Part shown: piece after piece, positions 11,773 through 23,700 of the stretch
Layout: each line of letters starts with the position of its first letter
Position numbering within the stretch: position 1 is the first letter of the stretch
NCBI RefSeq assembly: GCF_032854445.1
Contig: NC_088302.1
Span: 10,721,338 to 10,785,337, forward strand
DNA: 64,000 nt
Source: Liolophura sinensis
Lineage: Eukaryota > Mollusca > Polyplacophora > Chitonida > Chitonidae
Reading direction: 5' to 3'
The notes under the pieces: generated by a model
Seen by the model: the letters and a program-made list of their open reading frames with translations, nothing else
Database searches by the model: none
Told to the model about the DNA's origin: nothing
Translations under genes and position numbers: made by a program

Positions 11773-11919
11773 TATTACATTCTATCATGTGCGTAATTTC
11801 CCACTTTATTCCGCTGACCTAAACCCGTAACAAGTCAAATAGGAACTATGGAACTTGCCGGCTTTTAAGTATTTGTTTGTTAAATTGTTTGTACATAGTA
11901 AGGGTCTACCTCCTCAATC

Positions 11920-12490
11920 CGTGGTCACCAAATGCCAAAATATCTAAATGTGTGGGTATTGGAATATGTTCTACATGTTTATAGATATTGAATGGGCTTG
12001 CTCCCGTATGTTTGCATATCTGGATACCTTGGTCCCACGTGTTTGTGTATGGGGATTCCATAGTCCCACGTGTTTGTATATAGATATCACAAGGTCCCAC
12101 GTGTTTGTTCATAGGTATCACAACGTCCCATGTGTTTGTATATGGGGATTCCATAGTCCCACATGTTTGTATAAGGGGATTCCTTGATCCCACATGTTTG
12201 TACATAGATATCACAAGATATCACATGTTTTTACATAGGTATCGCAAGGTCCCATATGTTTGTATATGATAATTCATTAATCCCACATGTTTGTATATGG
12301 GTATTCCTTAGTCCCACGTGTTTGTATGTAGACATCACAAGGTCGCACGTGTTTGTTCATAGATATCACAATGCTCCACGTGTTTGTATATGGGTATTCT
12401 TTAGTCCCACATGTTTGTACATAGATATCACAAGGTCCCACATGTTTGTATATGGGGATTCCATAGTCCCACATGTTTGTATATTGGTAA
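11920..12490. repeat. 31-bp minisatellite
   Basis: About 18 copies of a unit near 31 bp, of the form cccacatgtttgtatatggg plus gattccatagt. Two variants alternate (gggattcc-type and agatatcac-type). Open frames on both strands follow the repeat and are not genes. Confidence 0.88.
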
Positions 12491-13699
12491 AGTCCTTGGA
12501 TGTATATTGGCTTAATTTCTTAATTGTTCAGTAGTGTAAACATTCCGGAAGAAGAATCTCATTGATGTGCCATAGGTATGTTTTAATATGTTAAAGGAGA
12601 AGAATACATATAAATGTTGCCAAAATCAGATGAAAGAGCGCCAAAAGTTATTTGCAAATATGATTTTTAATCTTTTTTCAGGAGAAAGAGCATTTGAAAA
12701 TATGTTTTTTGGTATTTTTTTAGTCGGCGCATAATAATGTTCTAAATAAGGATATGAACATTATTATTAAATATATTTATTAAACATGTATTACATCCAT
12801 TATTACACAAAGACCATATATACTAAAACGTGGTCCCAAATACCCATCATACAAAAATTATTTTTCAAGTGTCTTTTTCTCTTTAAAGAAAAATCGAAAA
12901 AATATTAAAGAGCACATTTGTGACTAACTTTTTGCACTCTTTCATTTGAATTTTATGTAATTTTGTTTTTTCCCATTTACACGGACATTGGGTCTAAGGT
13001 AAGAATAATGTTAAGCTATAACATAGTAATATCTGTTCTCGTCATACCGATTGCTACAGCAATATTTGTCAAGCCCTCTGAATTGATTGTCAAAGCAATT
13101 TAATATACTAGAAATTACTGGGATGGAACATATGTCGTCTATCTGAACATTTGGCTGAAATAAAGGTTATGACAACCGACTTTAATGTTCTTTATATAGG
13201 CTGTAAAACTGGAGTGTGAAAATTCTCTTTGTATCTATGTAACCTTTACTGATACTTTAGAGCAATTTTCACAGGTAACAGTGATATCACTAATGCATAA
13301 GCAATTGTGTGTTCCGTACGATTGAAATATACTCCTGATCCATCCAAGAAAGTACAATCTTCAGCATAGGCCTTGAATCACGTCACAACAGATAGCACAG
13401 TTCACAAAGTGTGACTGAGGTGTTTACCGTAATACATACTGGACTATCACACCAAATTGTGTCTCGAGCCCCCAAAAGATTTACAATTTCCGTGTAACCG
13501 TAAATGTTATGGCTTCCCATTAACTCTACTAAACTCTGTCCTATCTGTATATACTGAAGCAGTGCGCTTTTCGACAAACCTTCCGAATGGATTAAAACAA
13601 TCAGTTAAGAGAGCGAAGCGACCCTAGATGTGTATTTGCATGTTCCAGTCAGAACCTTCTTTACAGGGAACTGATTCAAATCAGAAAAGGACCAGGGAC
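12491..13699. other. Stretch without recognisable gene
   Basis: AT-rich unique-looking sequence with no coding domain or splice-framed exon that I could recognise on either strand. Confidence 0.5.
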
Positions 13700-13905
13700 C
13701 GATTCCACAAAGACATTTTTGACTTAAGTCAACATTTAAAACGTTGTCACAATGTTTAGTTTTTGGTAATGGAAGTTGAAATTTTGACATTTGTGTTAAG
13801 ATAGCATTCATGAGGTGGTCAAGGTGTTAATTTACAGGGCTCAAAAATAAGCTCTAAAACCATATTTGACCATATGATTTAAGTCAAAACCGGCTTTGTG
13901 GAATC
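13700..13905. mobile_element. Short inverted-repeat element (MITE), family A
   Basis: A 206-bp element with terminal inverted repeats of about 32 bp. The left end begins cgattccacaaagacatttt and continues tgacttaagtca. The right end reads the same inward with a few mismatches (gattccacaaagccggtttt on the other strand). It has no coding capacity. A diverged relative lies at 37070-37257, sharing the acgttgtca and aatttacagggct interior. Confidence 0.65.
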
Positions 13906-14110
13906 GCTCCAGGCTCCAGAACCACGACGCAAACTTAAGTAAAAATTTCAATCATTAAACTTGGTATGTTCCTATCTGTTGTTTTAGATGAAATTTGCTT
14001 TCCAATAACTCACCCCCGAATTTACGTTGTCAAGCAATATTTTGACCTTTCAACGTAAGAAATCATCACTTAAAAGCGATTTGAAATTTTGGCTTAAGTC
14101 TAAGAATATA
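13906..14110. mobile_element. MITE-like element, family B (diverged copy)
   Basis: The interior (caatcattaaacttggtatg, then ttcctatctgttgttttaga) matches the element at 50371-50572. The right end reads ttggcttaagtctaagaat. It sits directly beside the family A element, so the two may have inserted into one another or form a composite. Confidence 0.5.
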
Positions 14111-17100
14111 CTGGAATATCGACGCTTTTTTCCTTTGTACATTGTCTCACTGACGACTGTTTCAGCTTTGTTACCAGCTTTGTTTACCATGTATGTAAAT
14201 ATTTCTTTACATATATCTTGGTAGTCTTTGGTGCTTTGGAAGTGGGTCCTTGCGATATCAACTGAATGAATCTTTATCAGGATTTACTACTTATGTGAGA
14301 ATGTAGAACTTGACACCTATATTTCGTCATACTCAATACAACACACATGCCGCTCGCAAGATCATTTCCATCACTATGGCAAATTTTGTACTGAAATCTT
14401 GAACAACACGAAGGCCACTGTGATGAGGCGTGAGCGACCTGGATAATTTCACATTTAACCTTTCAACACATTTTGTCTCTATAAACTGTGTATTTAATAA
14501 ACTTTTTATGTTTCTGTTTTGTTACAAACTGACACGTATATACATATATGTGTTACCTGACTGTCTCTCCATTACTAAAGATTCTTCAATAAACCGAAAT
14601 ACAGAAGCAACATGCAGTGTTATTCGGGAGTCGTGGCTTTATTCAACTCTTGACAAGAGGGCCTAATCTTTAAAGAGTGTCCTCTGGAAGTGGAAAACCT
14701 AAAACACAGACTTGAAAAATGGTATTTGTTGCTGCCTGGCTGGTGCTTGTTGTTACAGCAAAGGAAACGGGACCCGTTTGGCACGGGTATATAGGATGTC
14801 GTATCTGGTGTCTTCGGCATGTCTATTTCTGTAACGGCAGCAACTTTGGGGCATGACAAGAAGACACAGTATATGTGCACACAACTAATGACTGCCCGTC
14901 TCCGTATGACGGGTTTCATGATGGCTTCCTCTCCAGCCATACGTGGGAAGGTCTGTCACCAACCTGCGGATGGTCGTGGGTTTTCGCCTGGCACGGCCCA
15001 GTTTCCTCCATCATAATGCTGGTCGCCGTCGTAGAAGTAAAATATTCTTGAGTACGAGGTAAAATAGCAATCAAATAAATAAATAAAATAAATAAATAAA
15101 TAAATAAATAAAAATCATATGACGGGAAAATTGATACGTACGACTTAAAAAACCCAAGCATACATACATAAAATGATAATGGCCCGGTTTCACCAGTCAC
15201 GTGAGGTCAAATATCAGACTGTTGTCGGTGCTCTGGTTTTCCTCTATAGGTTTTAGTTCTTTACATGATATGTTAAGCTATTCAGTGGGAATCAAGAGAG
15301 ATGCGCTCATTTGCTTTTGTTGATCGTATTAAAACATCTTTCTTTGTTACCAGTTAACTGTGCAGTTCATGTATTTCGTATTCGCAATGAATACATCTGT
15401 ACCTGTAGCATATCCTTGTAAGACGAAATCGCCGAATGGAGCGATGTTTACAATGTTATGTTTTTTACATATGACTTCACATTCTATCAATGTCAATATT
15501 TAAACTGGGTTTTATTAAACCATGTTGCACGAGAAATGTTTCGCACCACCGTGCCGTTATCGTAGATATCCCAGCCGTAAGGAAAACTCTGGGTTCTAGT
15601 GGTGCAACAAGAAAAAGTCAGAATTTTGCGAATAATTATTGGCACAAAGAAACACACTTTAGCCTAACGACATAGAAATTAAATCAATAGCAATCATATG
15701 GAGGAGTAGGAATAGACAGCCTAGATTAAGAAGTTTCTCAGAGCTCTGAAAAACGGAGTAGTATACGTATCATTTTACGATATTCATTCACTTGCAGAAA
15801 TTTGATGTAACGACATCGGACGCACCTTGTATTATTCGCACGGATATCTCTATAAATTGTATAACCGATTTTGAACATAACACCTGAACAGACGAAGCTG
15901 ATATTTCGTGAGAGGTAATTATTTGGCCTATTCTTAAGCAACAGTAAAAATTGCATTGGAATTGCGCTAATAATTTCTTTTTTACCGGTATCAAAAATCG
16001 CCCGTTTGGATGTTTACTTTTCCTCATTTACTTTGAAGTATTTTCATTTTTATACATGGATAGGTAGAGGAATATTAAAAAAATATGTAATACATTTTAT
16101 AGCTTGATTTTATGCAAGATTTAAAATATATATGTATATACATGTTCCTACACTGCATATCTTCACGCGTATATGAAGGCTACATGATGAGGCGATTTTT
16201 GCCAGAGAGTACATTCATATGACGGCATGGCAGGTCTGGGGTTAAACCACTGCCTAGACCATAGTGTAGATAGGCATGTTCTACCTGAAGAATTTGAAGA
16301 TCAATGGGATAGAGATATCCGTAAATTAATAAGAATTTCTGTGGACTATTTGAATATTTTGAACACATAGAGACCTGAAATTTTGTGATCTTGTAAATTA
16401 TTCGTTATTTTTGGCACCGAGAACTAAATGTTGAAGGCAAAACACTTTTCGGGGGATCCCTGTGAATACTGTTAATACTTAACGATTCCACTGGGTGATC
16501 ATATTTCACGTACAATACATAGGCATGTTGAAGTATTTACTTCTTAAGTGTAGTGATCAGATGTAATATGGTTAGAATAAAATTCCATTCCACAGTTTTG
16601 AAACCTTAGAAGTTTAGCATTGGGGATATTGCACTGACGGACAATTCACTCCGAGTAGCCATGTTGTGGTAGCCCTTATGAGCTTGGCCAATCACTAGCA
16701 CTGAAAGCGTCACGAGATAATTGGCTGTCGCATCAAAAAAACCTATTAGTTCTCGATTGTCAGTGTATTGTTGTATAGTGGATAGACAGATATCGATGCA
16801 ATAAATTGGATTTTGAGGTTAGTTTAAGTGTTAAACCGATGTATTTTGAACCAGACAGTAATGAGCATTTATGAAACATTAACATGCAGATCTTTATACG
16901 CGTCAGTGATTCGAATTTTATAAATTGTAGGCCTTGTGTGATGTACCGATTTGACTCATTACATATACATTTTCAATACAGCTTTTTTAATTTTATATAA
17001 GTACGCAGACTAACACACATCACACAATAAAGTGAAATATTAATGCGCAATTTTTATCCAACATGGAACTGTGATAAATATGTTGATAAATCATAAGCAA

Positions 17101-17260
17101 TATGTTACATATACATACACTTGTCGACACATAAACACCTCTTAATAGGCTTGTTATTTAATAATGAGTCATTTTTATTAAAACTAAACATTATATACTC
17201 GTGACGTCCAGTACAAACTTGAAACCCCTGTGCTGAACAGAACAGTGTATACGAGTGGCG
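14111..17260. other. Mostly unique sequence with one SINE, no recognisable gene
   Basis: This lies between the 3' ends of the two SRCR genes. Apart from the SINE at 14930-15113, I see no domain, no splice-framed exon and no RNA gene. A minus-strand open frame through about 15497-15650 (55 codons, containing GWDIYDNGTVVRNISRATWF) resembles no family I know and is left uncalled. Confidence 0.45.
14930..15113 (+). repeat. SINE copy with (aaat)n tail
   Basis: Body (caacctgcggatggtcgtgg) and tail (aaatattcttgagtacgagg) of the common SINE, ending in repeated aaat units at 15070-15113. Confidence 0.8.
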
Positions 17261-17650
17261 GGCCTACTTCACACAAAAGTGTGCATTGCTGTAGTATCAT
17301 TTAGTGTGTCAAGCACATGTGCTTCTCTGGCGCCCGACACACCCAGGAAACGTTGCTAAATCCAGGGTTATCGTCCTTGGTCTACCCAGGATCCACTTCA
17401 GATAAAATTATGCATTACTGTGGTATTATTTAGAATGTCATGGCACAAGTGCTCTCTTTGTGCCCAAAACATCCAAGAAACATTGCTAATTCCAGGGTTA
17501 TCGTCCTTGGTCTACCCAGGATCCACTTCAGATAAAATTATGCATTACTGTGGTATTATTTAGAATGTCATGGCACAAGTGCTCTCTTTGTGCCCAAAAC
17601 ATCCAAGAAACATTGCTAATTCCAAGGTTATCGTCGTCTATCTAGAGATC
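17261..17650. repeat. 130-bp tandem repeat, three copies
   Basis: The block beginning atccacttcagataaaatta recurs at 17391 and 17521, exactly 130 bp apart and nearly identical. A more diverged copy precedes it from about 17261. Confidence 0.85.
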
Positions 17651-17706
17651 TGGACAGGACGGAATGTCTTCAGCACAGCCTTCCCGCGCCGAGATGGTGA
17701 TTGTTG

Positions 17707-17733
17707 CTATTCACCACCTGCATCGGAGCAAGT
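17707..17733 (-). CDS. Tentative terminal exon of gene 2
   Basis: On the minus strand, a good acceptor (gatctactttcag) is followed in phase 0 by eight codons (TCSDAGGE) and TAG. Phase 0 agrees with the end of the candidate exon at 17994-18049. The exon is very short and rests only on the splice site and phase, so it could be chance. It has no similarity to the PPxY tail of gene 1. Confidence 0.22.
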   Translation of the reverse strand, partial: TCSDAGGE

Positions 17734-20700
17734 CTGAAAGTAGATCGAACCACATAACGTGAAACCACAGGTTATTCATCGTTTGATGGCTGAAAACCTC
17801 ACAATTGTGTCACAATATTCAGCTTATACTGATGACTCCTTAGATAATAGCCAACCTGAAGTTATCCTGTGATTCATCGACGTGAACAGTTGCCTATTAA
17901 TTTTTGCACACAAGAAAACTTTTGATGTAAGTACAGAAATAATTATTCTCGCCTTATTGCTAATAAAATCCCGTTATTTGCCCAATCACTTACAGGTTGA
18001 AAGCCTCCACCGAGGTAGGTTGATGAGCGTCCTGGGTTGGATGCTACACCTAGAAGTCAAACATAGGCTATTAATATGTCGGATGAAGACAAACTAAGCT
18101 CACTTGACTAACTTTCGTTCATTTATTAATTTGATTGCTGATTTACGCCGTTGAAAGGTGACGTACACACTTGTAACCTATGTAACCAGGTCTCATCGGT
18201 TACGCGTATACCATATGCTGACTATGACATTGCTGTAGCCGTTCTGGTTCCACTCTCAGTGGTTCAGCATTAAGGAGATAGTGCAACGAGTGGTTGACCT
18301 GTATCAGTATAATGGCTTCGGCAAGTCGTCTCAGTTAAGCAGTACTAGATAAAAAAGCGTTCGAAATCTGTCCTGCAAGACGGAGGCACATTACATGCAC
18401 TCTAGGGATTCCGTCATATGACCGATAAATTGTTAAGAACAAAGTTAAACCCTAAGCACTCACTCACTGACTCTACTCTCCATGCTGTAATCTTTTGTGT
18501 TCAAATGTGGCAGACGTACTGACATGATGAGTTACCTGCTCCACGGCATCTCCGAATGACGATATACGTTACAACTCCAAAGAATGCCATGACTATCACT
18601 GACACAACAGTAAAAAACGACGAAGGTTGTTGTGCCCGTCCTAGTAGGTACCGAGCCCTCTGTAAGCAAACATACACAGAAATAATTAGTATAAAACCTA
18701 ACTGACGAGAGACCGGATTTCACAGGTTAAGAGTGACCATTTGACAACTATCACAATGTCGTCGTTACTCTTATGTAGTTACACCATATTCATTTACAGT
18801 ATAGAGACGCCACAAATGATGCCAGTCAAACTGTTCGGACAGCAGAAATGACACCACATATTCCACTTTATCCAATGGCAATACACGGAAACCATTTGCT
18901 ACAATGCCAGTCACAATATAATGACAAGAGACATGGCACCTCACACGACATATGACACCACACACGGCACCAATCTAAGTAACAAGATATTGACACGACA
19001 TATCACACCACACACGGTACCAATCCTAGTAACAAGATACGGGCACGGCATATGGCACCACATATGGCACCAATTCTAGTAACAAGATACCGACACGACA
19101 CATGACACGACATACGACCCATGACACCACATACGACACCACACACGACATCACGCCTAGTAACAAGAAACCGACACGACACATGACACCACACTCAATA
19201 CCACGCCTGGTAACAAGGTACTTACACGACACACCATACCACACACAACATCACACCTGGTAACAAGATACTGACACGACATATGTCACCACATATAACA
19301 CCACATTAAATAACAGTACATGACTACACATGACACCGAATTAAATCGCAGTATAGTGATACCACAGAAAACAGCACATCAAGTCACAGTACACTGACAC
19401 TACCACACATAAAGCCACATCAAGCCTCATTATGCTGACACCGCACACAACAGCACGTCAAGCCACAGAATATTGACACCGCACACAACAGCACATCACA
19501 GTATGCTGACAATGCAAACAACAGCACGTCAAGCCACATTATGCTGACACCGCACACAACAGCACGTCAAGTCACAGTTTGCTGACGCCGCGCACAACAG
19601 CACATCACAGTATACTGACACCGCACACAAAGGCGCGTCAAGGCACAGTTTGCCGACACCGCACACAACAGCACGTCAAGCCACATTATAGTGACACCGG
19701 ATACAGCAGCACGTCAAACCACAATATGCTGACACCGCACACAACAGCACGTCAAACCACAGTTTGCTGACACCGGATACAGCAGCACGTCAAAAAACAG
19801 TATGCTGACACCGTACACAACAGCGCGTCAAGTCACAAAGTCTCAGCATACTGTCATACGTAAAACCATATACATGTATACGGCAGCGAAATAAAAATTC
19901 TTCATCAATCTTGTGAAAATATATGTCGTAACCTCCTTGGAATATCGCGTTGTCAAAACAATCGTGGTAATCATAGGAACTTCTTACTTGTGGGTTTGGC
20001 TTTACAGCTGCTACTTCCATCCCGACATGCCGGGGACTTTCCTGTAGAAATGGCTACAATGATAAATTACATATAATACACAGAAATACCATCATTATCG
20101 TTATTAGGGATTACACTCGATATAGAGCAGATAATAGTGCTGAAAATTGTTTGATAGCTCCCCCGGTTTCGAACCTGCAATTTGAGAGTGAGGCACCTCA
20201 TTGCGAACAAATACATGCCAGTCCAGACCCCACGGCCAACGTACACACTTCCCACAGGTATTGGTGGTGTAACAACACGATTTGCCATAAAAACGCATTT
20301 TACAATAGTCGTTACAACTTGCAACTCACAGAGTGTTTTTTTTGTAATAACATTATTGCAAATGGCAACAACCATTGTGGGTTTTTGTAAAAACGTATTC
20401 CTTTCTAAAATTGGTTAAAAAATTCACTCTGCAAGTGGCTTTTTCATAATAATTATTATAAATTGCGTTTTATTTACAAATTGCGTTAGCACCTATATAG
20501 CGCCATATGTGTCAAATATGTTCTCAATGGAAGTTATCGCCATTATTCTCATTCATGACATCTATTAGGTTAGACTTGGTTATCTTTAGATAAAATTTTC
20601 CAGGGTTTCCTTGAAACGAATAAATAATTACAGAAAGTCATTCTGGGACCTGCAAATAAAAGTTGTAATAATTATTACAAATTGCGTTTTTATTACAAAT

Positions 20701-23700
20701 TGCGTTGTTACAGATGGTAGCTAGGTTGAACGACGAATAACATTTATTACCTTCCGGTGATCAGAAATAGCGCGGCTGATTAGAACATTAGACTGGCAGA
20801 TTTTATCTAGAAAGTGGATTTTCAGTAGGGATTAAACCTCCTGGATAAAGCACAGATTTAGCGATGTCTCCAGAAATAATCCCTGATAACATTTTTTTAC
20901 TTAAAATCTACTTTCTAAATGACATCTGTCAGTCTTATACAATAAAATATGAAATGTTCGCTCAAGATGGATTGTGACCTTGTGGTTAGCGTCCTAGCGC
21001 AGCGCAGTGACGTATAAATGAAATATTGTTTAGTACCATTCCAGCGAAAAAATAAATGCATAAATTAATATGAATAGTGAGCTTGTGGTTAGCGCCCTTG
21101 TGCAGCGCAATGACGTATAAATGAAATATTGTTTAGTACGGTGTAAAATCCATTCCAGTGAATAAATAAATCAATAAATCCAGATGAGTTGTGAGCTTGC
21201 TTGGTCTCATGTTGTTTCATTAGTTGTAAAAGCAATATCTGATTCCTAATCTTGAACAATACCTACCAATATAAAATGGTTTATTTCTTTCATACCCAAT
21301 ACCTTAAATAGCTATATGGGCTTATGCTTATATCTACGCCACCACCAGCTCTTTGCTACCCACCTTTGCGCCTTTTGCACTCTATTGCTACAGCCAGATC
21401 GTGACTGCAATTGCTCACACCTACTTTACTGTAGGGACATGAAAGGATGTGGCGTTCCTTGCCCGTACATGTTACAAAATCCAGAAAAACCGGACCCGTC
21501 GATAATGGCCTTATGTCCGTGGACAGAACTTTTGCTTGGGTGCTAAAACATAAAATCACTCATATGTGTTTAAGACATGTCAAACGAAATGTTAAGCAGA
21601 AAAATCGTATTTATTAGTAAGCCAAAAACATAGTGGATTTCTTATCAACACGGTCTAATTTTTCAACACACACCAGTCTGTTACTGGTGTAAGCCTTTAA
21701 ACAGACAATGACCTTCTGATATGAACCTTTAACCAGGCAATGTCCGTGTGATATAAACTTTTAAACAGACAATGTCCTTCTGATTTGAACTTTTAAACAA
21801 TGTCCTTTTGATATGAACCTTTAAACAGACAATGTCCTGCTGATTTGAACCTTTAATAGACAATGTCCTTCTGATATAATCTTTCAACAAAGCAATGTCC
21901 TACTGATGTGAACGGTAAACACCACAGTTTGTATTTGATGTGAACCTTGTACACAGATACCCACCTTTGAAAAAGATCTGTTTGTCTTGTTAACCTCAAA
22001 ACAGAAGTTAAAAATATGAGCATGGCCCTTAAAAGACTTTCTATCCTTCATCTTACAGCTGTCAAATTTTCACTTAAATATTGCATTAAACTGTAAGAAA
22101 AAAGTCCATGTCTCAGTGGCAAAGGTTTGTCTGTTCCGTCCACTCCCAGCTATCATGGTCACTCGGTATTTTTACGAGTTAAACCTCAGAGATTTGTCAA
22201 CAAATAAATATAAACGGGCGCACACCCGGGAATAAAACAACGACCACCCGCAGGTTGTTGGAAGACCTTCCAACGTACAACCTGAGAGGAAGCCAGGAGG
22301 ACCTGGCCTTAAACTCACAGTGATCGCATTGGTGAGAGGCTTCTGGGTAATTTTGCTTCACCTGTGGGGTCTGTGGCTTACAGATTTATTTTCATTGGTG
22401 TATAACGTCAAGCTCACCAATGATTCACTTTTCATACGGCGGCGATGGGTTGCATGGGTGGGGAAAACGAAGTGCCAGAGGTAACTATATCTACAAACTT
22501 TCCCACATGAGACTCACGGATATACACGCCGTATTGATGGCAGACAAGTGGTCATTAGTGGACGGTGTATCGTACAATCCTGTCTGTTTTATGGTCTACA
22601 GAGGGCAATCTGTTAGTAAAAACCGTTAAAAAGATTAAAAGATTCAAATCCATCAAAGACAACGTTCGATTCAAAACAATTGATTAAGTGAATTCTGACT
22701 GGTTTATTCGCTTCCCGCAAGTGAGCCTGTATACACTGGTGAGCAGAAAAATGTCATGGCGCATGTCCATGTTACAAAGAGCCAATCAGAGTTCTCCGAC
22801 GTGATGTACATGTTGTTCTTGTGATTGGATCTTTTCGTCTCTCCGTCACAGGACTGTCTGCTAGACGCTGCGGTACGAAATTTTGCGGGACAAACGAATC
22901 GACAGAAGTCATATGCTGACAAAGGCAGCGTAATAGAGAGTTAACATCCTTTTTACTCAGATGAATCTGTCAGACTCTTCTTAATAGAATCGCCGGTAAC
23001 TAGCTGACAGTGGAGACAGGATTTCCGGGGTTAAGCTTTGTAGCCTAGGTCACGCTTGATTAAATCTACCATACCTAAAATTCAGCTTAGGCTATCATCG
23101 CCTTAAGATGCCTATCTCTAACACCAGCCAATCAGAATCGATTGTGTCTCCAGAACGTTAAGGGAAACGTGAATCCCAATGTTGTACCATGCGATATCTC
23201 GAAGTTCAGGAGGAATGATCTCAGTACTTAAGTGCTACATCTGATAATAATGTTTTTTACCAGTTTCGATCAAGTGGGATATTGGGAAAGCCAACGCGAC
23301 TGACGGAAATTTTACATGTGTATTACTGTTCAGATTCTTATTAGAGCAGCCAAGGAATGCTGTGGTGTTAGGAAGGCTGTGGAGTTAGGAAAGCTGTGGA
23401 GTTAGGAAAGCTGTGGAGTTAGGAAGGCTGTGGAGTTAGGAAGGCTGTGGAGTTAGGAAAGCTGTGGAGTTAGGAATGCTGTGGAGTTAGGAAAGCTGTG
23501 CAGTTAGGAAAGCTGTGGAGTTAGGAAGGCTGTGGAGTTAGGAAAGCTGTGGAGTTAGGAAGGCTGTGGAGTTAGGAAAGCTGTGGAGTTAGGAAGGCTG
23601 TGGAGTTAGGAAGGCTGTGGAGTTAGGAAAGCTGTGGAGTTAGGAAGGCTGTGGAGTTAGGAAGGCTGTGGAGTTAGGAAAGCTGTGGAGTTAGGAATGC

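Noticed and set aside
18771..19244. Minus-strand frames rich in C, V and M that look membrane-like
   Set aside because: They follow the 50-bp tandem repeat exactly.
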